NCBI GenBank assembly: GCA_017434885.1
Contig: JAFSGE010000030.1
Span: 62,001 to 126,000, forward strand
From: Lachnospiraceae bacterium
GTDB taxonomy: Bacteria > Bacillota > Clostridia > Lachnospirales > Lachnospiraceae
DNA length: 64,000 nucleotides
Reading direction: 5' to 3'
Shown: piece after piece, positions 31,962 through 41,552 of the stretch
Position numbering within the stretch: position 1 is the stretch's first letter
Layout of the letters: each line of letters begins with the position of its first letter
Notes under the pieces: generated by a model
What the model was told of the DNA's origin: nothing
Databases searched by the model: none
The model's input: the letters and a program-made list of their open reading frames with translations, nothing else
Program-made: the position numbers and the translations under genes

Positions 31962-34187
31962 TTATAATGTGAAATTATCAACCATTTGCTGTAAGGTGTC
32001 TGCGTACTGCATTGTGGATTCCACCATGCTGTAGGTATCTGTTGTGAGAACTACGTTCTGGGAACTGTGGTCTGCAACAGCAGCAATACCGTCAGAGGTT
32101 TCGGATACAGCAACATTAATCATCTGAATGGATTCTGTCATTTTCTTCATAGTTAAGTCAAGTTCATCAATAGAGTGATCAATATCTGTCATGGTCTTGT
32201 TGAAGAAGTCTGCATCCTCTGAGTACTGGTCGCTGACATTTGCAAAAGTATGGTAGTCAGGAAGTACCTTGGAATCCAAAAAGTCGAGAGCAGCCTTCAT
32301 ACTGTGTTCCATCTGATTTACAGCGGCATTTACTTCACTAACGATAGCGGAAATACTGCTTACGGTCTTAGAGGACTGTTCAGCCAATTTTCCGATTTCG
32401 CTTGCTACAACAGAGAAACCGCGACCGGCATCTCCTGCACGGGCAGCTTCTATGGAAGCGTTTAAGGAAAGAAGCTGTGTCTGATCCGCAATTTCCATAA
32501 TGGTATCGGCAAGCTCGTTAATTTTTGAAACTGCATGGGAACGAATAATAGCAGCTTCGGAATCAGACTTAACGGATTCGTATAACTTCTGAGTTTTTTC
32601 AGTAGCTTCAATGGTGGTTTGTCTTAACGCTTCTGCGTGTTTCATGATTTCCTGGGACATAGACACACCTTCGGAAGCCTTTTGGTTGATAGCGGCTGTG
32701 CTGACACCCATATTTACGATTTCGTTACGAATATTTTCTGTGTTGGTTGCAGTTTCATGCATGCTTGCAGATAACTGCTGAGCAGTAGCTGCGGAATTGG
32801 TTGCATTGTCATTTACAGCTGTTGCAATAGTATGGAGCTTGGAGGAGGTTTCACCAAGGGACTCCGAAGTGGAAGAGATGTCCTTCATCATACCGCTGAA
32901 GGATTGTCTCATTCGCTGTACGGCACGGCTCATGGAACCCGTCTCATCTTTTTTCTTTAACAAATAGTGATAGGATTCATCGTGAGAGATATCCAAATCT
33001 GCTGTTTTGTTAATGATCTTTGTAATCACCTTGAGAGGTTTGGTGATAGTTGTTGTAAAGAAGAATGCAATTACTGTCATAACAGCCATCAGAATAATAC
33101 TGATTTTAACAGCACTCTGTCCCATTTCGTCAATGGAAGCGAGAACCACGTCTTTATCTACCATAACCTGAAGAATCCAGTTGTTCATGGGAGAAACCTT
33201 GTAAGCTACGAACTGGTCGCCGCTTTCCGCAACAGTAGTTTCGGGGATGGTTCCCGCATCAATCTGGGAAACAATATTAGTCACAAGAGCAGAGTCAGCG
33301 ACAGTACCGATTTTGGAAGCGTCAGGGTGATAGATGTAAACACCGCGGCTGTCGGTTAAACTGGCATAACTTGTCTCGGAATCAAACAGTTTAATGGTAG
33401 AAATCGTATCCGATAGCAGAGAAGCCTTAATGGTGGTAAACAGTACACCGGAAATCTCTTCGTCAGAGAAGTGGGTATGCTCGGGAACACCGATAGAAAT
33501 CATGGCTTCACCGGTTGCTTCGTCAATAAATACATTACTTTGTGCAGGTGTTAAAGTTTCTACGATTGACAGCACAAAGTTTTCGGCAGAATAATCGGTT
33601 CCTTCTTTTTCGGCAACGGAACTGCCGATTAAGGAAAGGGAATCCACGCTGACAAAACCGATGTTTTCATGCGAAGGATTCATTTTCATGTACTTATCAA
33701 AGGTAGCATGCACTTCGTTGGAAAAACGACCGCTTGCATTATAAATAAAGAGGTTTTCGGAGTTGTCAAGGTAGGTGAGGGTAGCATTATACTTTTCGAT
33801 GGATTGGTCAATGTAACTACTCTGTGCATTAACAATTTCACCCAATGATTCATATGTATTGTCAATTAATGTTTGCTTGGAAATTTTTGTCAGATAATTA
33901 TAGCTGACAAGAATGGTAATCAGGATGGAAGCGATGATTACCACACTTAATTTGGTGTTAATTGATAAAAGAGTGCGTTTCTTCTTTTTCTTAATCGTTT
34001 GAGTAGATTTGCTTGAAGAAACTTTTTCTGCTTTTTTTACAGCTTTTTTTTCGCTTTTTTTAGTGAGGGCACGCTTTTGTGCGGCTGCTTCACTTTTTGC
34101 TTTTTTCTTTTCTAATTTAGCGGCATTTTTTGCTGCCTTAGCAGCAATTTTTTCCTGTTTGGCTAAATCTTTTGCAATTTTGTCCAT
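31962..34187 (-). CDS. Methyl-accepting chemotaxis protein with long basic N terminus
   Basis: A 741-residue chemoreceptor. About 75 Lys/Ala-rich residues, predicted helical, ending in a KKKKKR run, precede the first membrane helix (about 76-98). An extracytoplasmic double-Cache-type sensor follows (about 100-355, with the [14 protein letters not shown]-type segment), then a second membrane helix, HAMP (about 385-440) and the cytoplasmic signalling tip [20 protein letters not shown] followed by [18 protein letters not shown] near residues 569-606. Receptors of this topology usually have only a few cytoplasmic N-terminal residues, so the extension is unusual. It has its own promoter. The ligand cannot be predicted. 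Confidence 0.93.
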   Translation of the reverse strand: MDKIAKDLAKQEKIAAKAAKNAAKLEKKKAKSEAAAQKRALTKKSEKKAVKKAEKVSSSKSTQTIKKKKKRTLLSINTKLSVVIIASILITILVSYNYLTKISKQTLIDNTYESLGEIVNAQSSYIDQSIEKYNATLTYLDNSENLFIYNASGRFSNEVHATFDKYMKMNPSHENIGFVSVDSLSLIGSSVAEKEGTDYSAENFVLSIVETLTPAQSNVFIDEATGEAMISIGVPEHTHFSDEEISGVLFTTIKASLLSDTISTIKLFDSETSYASLTDSRGVYIYHPDASKIGTVADSALVTNIVSQIDAGTIPETTVAESGDQFVAYKVSPMNNWILQVMVDKDVVLASIDEMGQSAVKISIILMAVMTVIAFFFTTTITKPLKVITKIINKTADLDISHDESYHYLLKKKDETGSMSRAVQRMRQSFSGMMKDISSTSESLGETSSKLHTIATAVNDNATNSAATAQQLSASMHETATNTENIRNEIVNMGVSTAAINQKASEGVSMSQEIMKHAEALRQTTIEATEKTQKLYESVKSDSEAAIIRSHAVSKINELADTIMEIADQTQLLSLNASIEAARAGDAGRGFSVVASEIGKLAEQSSKTVSSISAIVSEVNAAVNQMEHSMKAALDFLDSKVLPDYHTFANVSDQYSEDADFFNKTMTDIDHSIDELDLTMKKMTESIQMINVAVSETSDGIAAVADHSSQNVVLTTDTYSMVESTMQYADTLQQMVDNFTL

Positions 34188-34254
34188 AATAGGTAACCTC
34201 CAGTCTCACCAGTCAATTGGTTAAACGTTTTAGTAATTTGTTCGCTATGTATGG

Positions 34255-34283
34255 ATTGTAACATTTTTACTATAAAAAGGCAA
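34255..34283 (-). promoter_or_regulatory. Promoter of the chemoreceptor gene
   Basis: On the minus strand TTGCCT (34283-34278), 17 bp, TACAAT (34260-34255), giving a leader of about 60 nt. Motility genes often use other sigma factors; this one reads as a housekeeping-type promoter. Confidence 0.65.
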
Positions 34284-34357
34284 TATCATATAAAAAAATG
34301 TACAAATTAATTATGGCATTGCTAATGGAAAATGAAAAAATTGTTTATATTTGAGGT

Positions 34358-34389
34358 AAAAAAGAAAAGAACCCATAGGATTCTTTTCT
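34358..34389 (-). terminator. Terminator of tyrA
   Basis: On the minus strand AGAAAAGAATCC pairs with GGGTTCTTTTCT around a short loop (34389-34363), followed by a T-run. Confidence 0.8.
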
Positions 34390-34415
34390 GATAAAAGTGT
34401 ATTGGGAGATAAGTA

Positions 34416-35522
34416 CTATTTTTTTGTGTGGGTAATATAACCTTTTGAACTAAGTATCCGTTCGGCTTCATTGATGCTTTCAGGGGCATAGAACTCTATG
34501 CGAAGCACGCCGTCTTCCTGTTCTCTGTTATGAACAATACCGATGTTTTTGATGCTGATGTTGTTAAGTGCGAGAATGGTGGCAATGGAGGCAAGGGCTC
34601 CGGGTTCATCCGCAATCTCTACATTAATAGAATAAGATTTTTTGATGGGACCGCTGGAAGCGTCGATAAAGGAATCCCGATAAAGTCTTGCAGTGTCAAA
34701 GAAATCGTATACGGCAGTATCCCGGTGGTTTGTGATGTCTGCTTTGACTGCAAGTAATGAATCGATGTAAGCGTCAAGCAGCTTGTTAATATTTTCTGTA
34801 TTAGTCATGCATATCTGCTGCCACATGGCGGGAGAGGAGGATGCGATTCTGGTAATATCTTTAAAACCGCCTGCCGCAATCATTTTCATAGTGCCGTCCT
34901 CGGAATCCGAATGTTTAATCAGATTTACCAAAGAGGAGGCAATTACGTGGGGTAAATGGCTGATGGCTGCCGTTATATAATCATGTTGGTCATGGCTTAA
35001 AACTAAAGGAATGGCGCCTAAGGAGGAAATCAACTGTTTGTAATCTTCAACCTTGGCAGATGCAACTTCTTCAGTAGGAGTCAGTATATAATAAGCGTTT
35101 TCCAAAAGAAGTGCTTTGGAATTGATATAACCGGTGCGCTCACTGCCTGCCATGGGATGACCGCCGATAAAGCAGTTGTTTAAGCCGAGTTCATTTATGT
35201 GTTTGTGAATGTCTGATTTGACGCTGCCGACATCCGTAAGAAGACAATCATCAGACAAATATTGTTTTACTTTTAATAAATTGGCATCGTTGTGGGAAAC
35301 CGGCGCACACAAAAAAATGCAGTCGCAGTCGCTAAATCTTTCGTCGATGGAATGCGCAGGGACATTTACAACGCCATCCGAAACGGCAAGCTCTAAGGAT
35401 TCCTTCCTGACGTCATAAGCAATAATGTGACATTCGGGATATGTATTTCGAAGGGCCTTGGCAATGGAACCGCCGATAAGTCCGAGGCCGATAAAGCCGT
35501 AAGTTGATTTTTCTTTAAACAT
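34416..35522 (-). CDS. tyrA: Prephenate dehydrogenase with ACT domain
   Basis: This enzyme oxidises prephenate to 4-hydroxyphenylpyruvate in tyrosine synthesis. The 368-residue protein has an N-terminal NAD(P)-binding Rossmann fold (YGFIGLGLIGGSIAKAL), the active-site region GGHPMAGSERTGY and SHLPHVIASSL, and a C-terminal ACT domain (about 297-366, SINVEIADEPGALASIATIL) expected to mediate feedback by tyrosine. It is a single gene with its own promoter and terminator. Confidence 0.95.
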   Translation of the reverse strand: MFKEKSTYGFIGLGLIGGSIAKALRNTYPECHIIAYDVRKESLELAVSDGVVNVPAHSIDERFSDCDCIFLCAPVSHNDANLLKVKQYLSDDCLLTDVGSVKSDIHKHINELGLNNCFIGGHPMAGSERTGYINSKALLLENAYYILTPTEEVASAKVEDYKQLISSLGAIPLVLSHDQHDYITAAISHLPHVIASSLVNLIKHSDSEDGTMKMIAAGGFKDITRIASSSPAMWQQICMTNTENINKLLDAYIDSLLAVKADITNHRDTAVYDFFDTARLYRDSFIDASSGPIKKSYSINVEIADEPGALASIATILALNNISIKNIGIVHNREQEDGVLRIEFYAPESINEAERILSSKGYITHTKK

Positions 35523-35563
35523 AGTAAAAACTCCTTTGGATATATAACGAAAATGTTTTTAAT

Positions 35564-35592
35564 AGTGTAGCACTTCAACGCGCGAAAGTCAA
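35564..35592 (-). promoter_or_regulatory. Promoter of tyrA
   Basis: On the minus strand TTGACT (35592-35587), 17 bp, TACACT (35569-35564), about 40 bp before the start codon. The spacer includes GCGCG, notably GC-rich for this region. Confidence 0.7.
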
Positions 35593-35663
35593 CAGAAAGA
35601 AAAGAAATTAAGATGATAAATATAGAAAATAAACATATTTATGTATAAATTGCACGATTTTGC

Positions 35664-35692
35664 TTGTAAATATTCTGAAAATTTAGTAAAAT
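35664..35692 (+). promoter_or_regulatory. Promoter of the EF-G paralogue
   Basis: TTGTAA (35664-35669), 17 bp, TAAAAT (35687-35692), about 90 bp before the start codon. Confidence 0.65.
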
Positions 35693-35779
35693 GTACGCAT
35701 GGGAATTTTTTTGTGGGAATAAAATTATTTTATCGATAAGCAAAATGCCCAAAAAAGCAAATAACTGGAGGGACTTAAT

Positions 35780-37870
35780 ATGAATATTTACACAACTGAC
35801 AAGATTCGAAACGTTGTACTGCTCGGACACGGCGGAAGCGGTAAGACCAGTCTGACAGAAGCAATGGCATATTTATCCGGTATTACATCCCGTATGGGTA
35901 AAGTGGAAGATGCCAATACCGTGAGCGATTTCGGAAAGGAAGAGCAGAAGAGAAAAATATCTATTAGTACTTCCGTAGTTCCTATTGAATGGAACGGATA
36001 CAAGATTAACCTTTTGGATGCACCCGGTTTCTTTGATTTTTCCGGTGAAGTAGAAGAAGCAATCAGTGCTGCAGGTGCAGCAATTATCGTTGTAAACGGT
36101 AAAGCGGGCGTAGAAGTTGGTACACAGAAAGCGTGGGAATTATGTGAAAAGTATAAATTGCCCCGTATGATTTATGTCAGCAATATGGACGTTGATAATG
36201 CATCCTTCAGACAGGTTGTAGAAGATATGACCGAAAGCTACGGCAAGAAGATGGCACCTTTCCATCTGCCTATCCGTGAAAATGAAAAGTTTGTCGGCTA
36301 TGTTAATGTAATTACCGAAACAGGTAACAGATGGCAGGGTAAGGAAGTTGTGGAATGTGAAGTTCCCGAATACAATCAGGCAAACTTACAGATTTGCCGT
36401 GATACCTTAATGGAAGCAGTTGCGGAAACCAGCGAAGAAATGATGGAACGTTACTTCGGCGGAGAGACTTTCTCTGAGGCAGAAATCAGAGCAGCGCTTC
36501 GTACCAATGTATGTGACGGAAGTATTGTTCCCATGACAATGGGATCCAACAGCTTGTGTCAGGGCGTTTATACATTGATGGATGATATTATCAAGTATTT
36601 CCCCAGTCCTGAGAACAGAGAAGTTGCAGGTATCAACATGAAGACCAATGAAATCTATCATGCTGATTATGATTTCTCCAAAGCGAAATCCGCATATATC
36701 TGGAAGACTATCGTTGATCCGTTCATCGGCAAGTATTCCCTGATTAAGGTAAACTCCGGTGTACTGAAAGCAGACGATATGATTTATAACGTAGATAAGG
36801 ATATTGAAGAAAAGGTTGGTAAGCTTTATGTGCTTCAGGGTAATAAGCCGATTGAAGTGAAAGAACTTCATGCAGGCGATATCGGGGCTCTTGCGAAGCT
36901 GACAGGTGCACGTACCGGTAACAGCTTATCTACTAAGGCGACTACCATTAAATTTGGTAAGTGGGAGATGCCTGTACCTTATACATATATGAGATACAAT
37001 CCCAAGAATAAGGGGGATGTTGATAAATTATCACAGGCACTTCAGAAGATATCTCATGAAGATATTACAATGAGATATGTAAATGATGCTGAAAACCGTC
37101 AGATGCTCCTTTACGGAATGGGTGATTTGCATCTTGAAGTAATTGCAAGTAAGCTTTTGAATGAATATAAGGTTGAAATTGAACTTTCCAAGCCGAAAGT
37201 AGCCTTCAGAGAAACTATTAAGAAGAAATCTGACGTGGAATACAAGTATAAGAAGCAGTCCGGCGGACACGGTCAGTACGGTCACGTTAAGATGACCTTT
37301 GAACCTTCCGGCAATCAGGAAGAAGCATATACCTTTGAACAGATTGTTGTGGGCGGTGCTGTTCCTAAGAACTACTTCCCGGCAGTTGAAAAAGGTATTC
37401 AGGAATCTGTACTGAAAGGGCCTTTGGCGGCATATCCCGTAGTTGGCGTAAAGGCAGTATTGTATGATGGTTCTTACCATGCAGTTGACTCCTCGGAAAT
37501 GGCCTTCAAAATGGCAACTATCCAGGCGTTCAGAAAAGGCTTCATGGAAGCACAGCCTATCCTGTTAGAACCCATTGTTTCCTTAAAAGTAACAGTGCCG
37601 GATTCTTATACAGGTGATGTAATGGGTGATTTGAATAAGCGTCGTGGCCGTGTACTTGGCATGAATCCCGTTGCAGGAGGCAAGCAGGTGATTGAAGCTG
37701 ATGTTCCGATGATGTCATTATTCGGATATTGTACAGACCTTCGTTCCATGACAGGCGGACGCGGAGATTATTCCTACGAATTTGCACGTTATGAACAGGC
37801 GCCTTCAGATGTTCAGGAGAAGGAAGTTGCCGCAAGAGCTGCAAAGGTAGCAGAAGGAAACGAAGAATAG
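35780..37870 (+). CDS. Elongation factor G-like GTPase (EF-G paralogue)
   Basis: The 696-residue protein has all EF-G domains in order: GTPase domain (P-loop GHGGSGKT at 16-23, DAPGF G3), domain II (about 290-370), domains III-V, and the domain IV SGGHGQYGHVKM block. The nucleotide-specificity motif reads VSNMD (about 132-137) instead of NKxD, so its base recognition may be altered. A single-gene setting, away from rpsL/rpsG/tuf, also marks it as the second, EF-G2-like copy. Members of this group are little studied; some act in stress or ribosome recycling. GGAGGGAC precedes the ATG. Confidence 0.88.
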   Translation: MNIYTTDKIRNVVLLGHGGSGKTSLTEAMAYLSGITSRMGKVEDANTVSDFGKEEQKRKISISTSVVPIEWNGYKINLLDAPGFFDFSGEVEEAISAAGAAIIVVNGKAGVEVGTQKAWELCEKYKLPRMIYVSNMDVDNASFRQVVEDMTESYGKKMAPFHLPIRENEKFVGYVNVITETGNRWQGKEVVECEVPEYNQANLQICRDTLMEAVAETSEEMMERYFGGETFSEAEIRAALRTNVCDGSIVPMTMGSNSLCQGVYTLMDDIIKYFPSPENREVAGINMKTNEIYHADYDFSKAKSAYIWKTIVDPFIGKYSLIKVNSGVLKADDMIYNVDKDIEEKVGKLYVLQGNKPIEVKELHAGDIGALAKLTGARTGNSLSTKATTIKFGKWEMPVPYTYMRYNPKNKGDVDKLSQALQKISHEDITMRYVNDAENRQMLLYGMGDLHLEVIASKLLNEYKVEIELSKPKVAFRETIKKKSDVEYKYKKQSGGHGQYGHVKMTFEPSGNQEEAYTFEQIVVGGAVPKNYFPAVEKGIQESVLKGPLAAYPVVGVKAVLYDGSYHAVDSSEMAFKMATIQAFRKGFMEAQPILLEPIVSLKVTVPDSYTGDVMGDLNKRRGRVLGMNPVAGGKQVIEADVPMMSLFGYCTDLRSMTGGRGDYSYEFARYEQAPSDVQEKEVAARAAKVAEGNEE

Positions 37871-37920
37871 GAAGAGAATTAAGATTTAGGATTATAAAGG
37901 TTCTTTTTAGAAGAAGGGAA

Positions 37921-37955
37921 GAATGTCGCGTATGGGGGTACGCGGCATTCTTTGT
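37921..37955 (+). terminator. Terminator of the EF-G paralogue
   Basis: GAATGTCGCGTA (37921-37932) and TACGCGGCATTC (37939-37950) form a 12-bp stem with one G-U pair, followed by TTTGTT. Confidence 0.8.
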
Positions 37956-37979
37956 TCAATAAGACGCCACGGCGGCGCA

Positions 37980-38010
37980 GGAATGTGCCAAGGCACATTC
38001 CGTGTAAAGG
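37980..38010 (+). promoter_or_regulatory. Perfect hairpin upstream of the leuS promoter
   Basis: GGAATGTG, loop CCAAGG (the flanking CC/GG can also pair), CACATTCC at 37980-38001, then GTGTAAAGG and TTTTTT at 38011-38016. It may be a second terminator insulating leuS from EF-G read-through. Confidence 0.5.
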
Positions 38011-38024
38011 TTTTTTGCTTAACC

Positions 38025-38053
38025 TTGACATTTGACGGCGGAATGAGTAAAAT
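38025..38053 (+). promoter_or_regulatory. Promoter of leuS
   Basis: Consensus TTGACA (38025-38030), 17 bp, TAAAAT (38048-38053). The leader is only about 35 nt, too short for a T-box, so leuS appears not to be T-box controlled here. Confidence 0.82.
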
Positions 38054-38093
38054 TAGGAATGGTCTATTATGCCATACGAGAGGAGAAAGAAAA

Positions 38094-40505
38094 ATGGCTG
38101 AATTATACAATCACAGAGAGGTAGAGAGCAAATGGCAGAAGGTTTGGGATGATGAAAAGGCATTCAAAACTTCTGATGATTACTCCAAGCCGAAATATTA
38201 TGCACTTGTTGAGTTCCCTTATCCGTCAGGACAGGGACTTCACGTAGGACACCCCAGACCTTACACAGCACTTGATATTGTTGCCAGAAAGAGAAGAATG
38301 CAGGGATATAATGTGCTTTATCCCATGGGATGGGATGCGTTCGGTCTTCCTACGGAAAACTATGCTATCCAGAACCATATTCATCCGAAGATTGTTACTA
38401 AGAACAATGTGGATAGATTCAAAGGACAGCTTCATGCATTGGGATATTCCTTTGACTGGGACAGAGAAGTAAATACCACAGATGTAAACTACTATAAGTG
38501 GACACAGTGGATTTTTCTGAAATTGTTTAATGCAGGTCTTGCATACAAAACGGAGATGCCTATTAACTGGTGTACTTCCTGTAAGGTTGGTCTTGCAAAT
38601 GAAGAAGTAGTAAACGGTACCTGCGAGCGTTGCGGCGCTGAAGTTGTGCGTAAAGTAAAGAGTCAGTGGATGTTGAAAATCACAGAATATGCTGACAAGC
38701 TTATCGAAGGACTTGACTCCGTTGATTATGTGGAAAGAGTAAAAGTATCCCAGAAGAACTGGATTGGTAAATCTACCGGTGCAGAAGTTGATTTTGTATT
38801 AAAGGATAAAGAAGACAAATTAACTGTTTATACCACAAGACCTGACACCTTGTTTGGCGTGACTTACATGGTAATGAGTCCTGAGCATCCTTTTATTGAC
38901 AAGTACAAAGCAGACATCAAGAACTGGGATGATGTGATTGCATACAGAGAAATGGCTGCAAGAAAGTCTGACTTTGAACGTACCGAGCTTGCAAAAGATA
39001 AAACAGGTGTAATGCTTGACGGACTTACCGCAGTAAATCCTGTAAACGGAAAAGAGATTCCTGTATGGATTTCTGATTATGTTCTTATGACTTATGGTAC
39101 AGGTGCTATTATGGCAGTGCCTGCCCATGATGAAAGAGACTGGGAATTTGCAAAGAAATTCAATATGCCTATCATTGAGGTGGTGGCAGGAAGCCCTGTC
39201 GATGTAAACGAAGCGGTATTTACCGATGTGGCAACAGGTACACTTGTTAACTCTGATTTCTTAAACGGACTTTCCGTAGCAGATGCCAAGGCAAAGATTA
39301 CGGAATTTTTGACAGAGAAGGGTATTGGTCATGCGAAGACCAACTTTAAGTTGCGTGACTGGGTATTCTCCAGACAGCGTTACTGGGGTGAACCCATTCC
39401 TGTAGTACATTGTGAAAAATGCGGTTATGTGGCACTTCCCGAAAGTGAACTTCCTTTGGAACTTCCTGAGGTAGAAAGCTACATGCCTACCGATAACGGT
39501 GAATCACCTCTTGCCAAGATGACAGACTGGGTAAACACTACATGTCCTTGCTGTGGCGGCGCGGCTAAGAGAGAGACAGATACCATGCCTCAGTGGGCAG
39601 GTTCTTCATGGTATTTCTTAAGATATACAGACCCGCTTAATGAAAACGCATTGGCAAGTAAAGAGGCACTTGAATATTGGATGCCTGTAGACTGGTACAA
39701 CGGTGGTATGGAACATACCACACTGCATTTGTTATACTCCAGATTCTGGCACAAGTTCCTTTATGATGAGGGAGTAGTACCTTGTGCAGAACCATATCAG
39801 AAGAGAACTTCCCATGGTATGATTTTGGGCTCTAACGGGGAGAAGATGAGTAAGTCCCGTGGTAACGTAGTAAATCCTGACGATATCGTAAGAGATTACG
39901 GTGCAGATACTCTTCGTACCTATGAAATGTTTATCGGTGCCTTTGATTTAAGCGCATCCTGGTCTGAGGACGGTGTAAAGGGATGCCGCAGATTCTTGGA
40001 GAGAGTGTGGAAATTACAGGATATCTTAGTGGACGGTGACGGATATTCCGCAGACATGGAAGTGAAGATGCACCAGACCATCAAGAAAGTAAGTAATGAT
40101 TTCGAAAGTCTGAAATATAATACTGCAATTGCAGCTATGATGGCTCTGATTAATGAGTTTTACAAGAAGAATGCAGTTACAAAGGGTGAGTTTAAGACAC
40201 TTCTTGCACTTCTTAACCCTGTGGCACCTCATATCACGGAGGAACTTTGGAATGCAAATGGCTATGAAGGCAGAGTTTATCAGACGACATGGCCTGAATA
40301 TGACGAGGCTAAGACACAGGAAGCAACTGTAGAAATTGCGGTACAGATTAACGGCAAGACCAAAATGACCATTAACATCGATAAGACAGAAGAAAAAGAT
40401 GCTGTAATTGCAAAAGCAAAAGAAGCATTGGGAGATAAGATTACCGGAAACATTGTAAAAGAAATTTACGTTCCCGGAAGAATCGTAAACATTGTTTGCA
40501 AATAA
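38094..40505 (+). CDS. leuS: Leucine-tRNA ligase
   Basis: This class I synthetase charges tRNA-Leu. The 803-residue protein has the HIGH-type motif HVGHPRPY, the KMSKS motif ([10 protein letters not shown]), the CP1 editing domain, and two Cys-x2-Cys zinc-knuckle-like pairs (CTSCKVG with CERCG, and CEKCGY with CPCCGG). I chose ATG 38094, giving the typical N terminus [18 protein letters not shown], with AGGAG 8 nt upstream; the longer open frame before it runs over the promoter and hairpins and is not coding. Confidence 0.97.
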   Translation: MAELYNHREVESKWQKVWDDEKAFKTSDDYSKPKYYALVEFPYPSGQGLHVGHPRPYTALDIVARKRRMQGYNVLYPMGWDAFGLPTENYAIQNHIHPKIVTKNNVDRFKGQLHALGYSFDWDREVNTTDVNYYKWTQWIFLKLFNAGLAYKTEMPINWCTSCKVGLANEEVVNGTCERCGAEVVRKVKSQWMLKITEYADKLIEGLDSVDYVERVKVSQKNWIGKSTGAEVDFVLKDKEDKLTVYTTRPDTLFGVTYMVMSPEHPFIDKYKADIKNWDDVIAYREMAARKSDFERTELAKDKTGVMLDGLTAVNPVNGKEIPVWISDYVLMTYGTGAIMAVPAHDERDWEFAKKFNMPIIEVVAGSPVDVNEAVFTDVATGTLVNSDFLNGLSVADAKAKITEFLTEKGIGHAKTNFKLRDWVFSRQRYWGEPIPVVHCEKCGYVALPESELPLELPEVESYMPTDNGESPLAKMTDWVNTTCPCCGGAAKRETDTMPQWAGSSWYFLRYTDPLNENALASKEALEYWMPVDWYNGGMEHTTLHLLYSRFWHKFLYDEGVVPCAEPYQKRTSHGMILGSNGEKMSKSRGNVVNPDDIVRDYGADTLRTYEMFIGAFDLSASWSEDGVKGCRRFLERVWKLQDILVDGDGYSADMEVKMHQTIKKVSNDFESLKYNTAIAAMMALINEFYKKNAVTKGEFKTLLALLNPVAPHITEELWNANGYEGRVYQTTWPEYDEAKTQEATVEIAVQINGKTKMTINIDKTEEKDAVIAKAKEALGDKITGNIVKEIYVPGRIVNIVCK

Positions 40506-40517
40506 GCAACACATAAA

Positions 40518-40556
40518 GAAGTGCTAAGGTGACAAAATACGTCACCAAAGCACTTC
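40518..40556 (+). terminator. Probable terminator of leuS
   Basis: GAAGTGCT (40518-40525) pairs with AGCACTTC (40549-40556), and inside it GGTGAC (40528-40533) pairs with GTCACC (40541-40546). A symmetric AA/AA internal loop separates the two helices. The T-run is weak. Confidence 0.65.
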
Positions 40557-40570
40557 TAATATTATGTGTA

Positions 40571-40598
40571 AGAAGAATGGTCTGGCAACCATTCTTCT
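40571..40598 (-). terminator. Hairpin, possible terminator of the small unknown operon
   Basis: AGAAGAATGGT (40571-40581) and ACCATTCTTCT (40588-40598) form a perfect 11-bp stem with a 6-nt loop, 55 bp past the stop of the minus-strand gene at 40654. No strong T-run on either side. Confidence 0.5.
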
Positions 40599-40653
40599 GT
40601 TAGGCGTATGCCCGGAGGGCGTGAAGCGAAGCTTTCGCAGCTTGGCACTGTTT

Positions 40654-40923
40654 TTACTTCTTTGCCCGCATTGCCAATATCTTTTCCATTTTGGAAATGT
40701 CTTCCGGACTGGCATGTTTTTTCAGTACAGCAACAATGGCGTCGATTTCTTCATCGCTGAAAGCGATATTGCTATCTTTGCCGCGCTTTGCCACATTCAT
40801 CAAAAATGGCAGGAGCTGTTCTTTGCGGAGCTTACTGCTTTCAAAAACCAGCGCCTGTAAAAATTCTAATTTATATGGACTGATATTTTTTAGGGATTCG
40901 TCTTTCATCCAGTCAGTCGTCAT
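40654..40923 (-). CDS. Small protein of unknown function (second gene of a pair)
   Basis: An 89-residue soluble, helical protein with no motif I recognise. The N-terminal half is hydrophobic/charged helix (PYKLEFLQALVFESSKLRKEQLLPFLMN-like, interrupted), the C-terminal half Lys-rich (KMEKILAMRAKK end). It is a real gene on the evidence of GGAGG 8 nt before the ATG and an 11-bp overlap with the stop of the upstream gene, a typical coupled pair. The function is unknown; the partner's Met-rich tail suggests the two proteins may work together. Confidence 0.7.
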   Translation of the reverse strand: MTTDWMKDESLKNISPYKLEFLQALVFESSKLRKEQLLPFLMNVAKRGKDSNIAFSDEEIDAIVAVLKKHASPEDISKMEKILAMRAKK

Positions 40924-41416
40924 GATTCATACCTCCAAACATAGTAAACATTTCTTTTTGCTCGGGAGAGAGCATATTCATCAGCATATCTTCCATATTA
41001 AAGCTGTTTCCATCGGGTGAGAAATCACTCATATCCGGCATAAATTCTTTCATCATTTCCAAGGTTTTGGACATTTCGGTTGCCATAGACATTCCCTGAA
41101 AGAGATTTTTTATTTGTTCCAGTTGTTTTTTTTCTGTTTCTGTGCAAAAAGGAAGTAATTCTGCACAGAGTTTTTGTATGTCGGGTGAAAAATCCCGGGT
41201 TGTACATCCGCAGAGAGGAAAACATTCGCTTTGCATATGTTGATTTCTTTTGCAAAATTCAATTGTATAATTTAATTCTAAAAATTTGATGTAAACAGCC
41301 AGGAATTTTTGCGATTGAGTATCACTGTAAGAAAGAAGAATTTTTAACATTTGAATATGGTTTGTACTAAACAGGGTATCAAATGCAGTTATTTTATCTG
41401 TTCCGCTAAAGTCCAT
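40913..41416 (-). CDS. Protein of unknown function, Cys- and Met-rich
   Basis: The 167-residue soluble protein is not recognised. Residues 1-65 look helical, a cysteine patch follows (CFPLCGC and later Cys residues), and the C-terminal 65 residues are strikingly rich in Met and acidic residues (MEDMLMNMLSPEQKEMFTMF, ending GGMNHDD). There is no signal peptide or membrane segment. It overlaps the next gene by 11 bp. Its Met/Cys content would suit metal binding or an amphipathic docking helix, but that is speculation. Confidence 0.68.
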   Translation of the reverse strand: MDFSGTDKITAFDTLFSTNHIQMLKILLSYSDTQSQKFLAVYIKFLELNYTIEFCKRNQHMQSECFPLCGCTTRDFSPDIQKLCAELLPFCTETEKKQLEQIKNLFQGMSMATEMSKTLEMMKEFMPDMSDFSPDGNSFNMEDMLMNMLSPEQKEMFTMFGGMNHDD

Positions 41417-41475
41417 GACTGCTCCTTATCTTTTAACCGGTTTTCACATTTTATGTTTTTAAACGCGGTGATATG

Positions 41476-41506
41476 CAGAAAAATAGGCTCTTTTCAGAGC
41501 CTATTT
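41476..41506 (-). terminator. Terminator of the Cys/Gly-rich small-protein gene
   Basis: AAATAGGCTC (41481-41490) and GAGCCTATTT (41497-41506) form a perfect 10-bp stem; on the minus strand it is followed by a T-run. Confidence 0.85.
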
Positions 41507-41552
41507 CCAAGAATTATCTTTAGATATGGTGAAAAAGAATTGTGTCAATGGA

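Noticed and set aside
37923-38093. In-frame extension of leuS by 57 codons
   Set aside because: It runs over two hairpins, a T-run and the leuS promoter. The ATG at 38094 has the ribosome-binding site and the family-typical N terminus.
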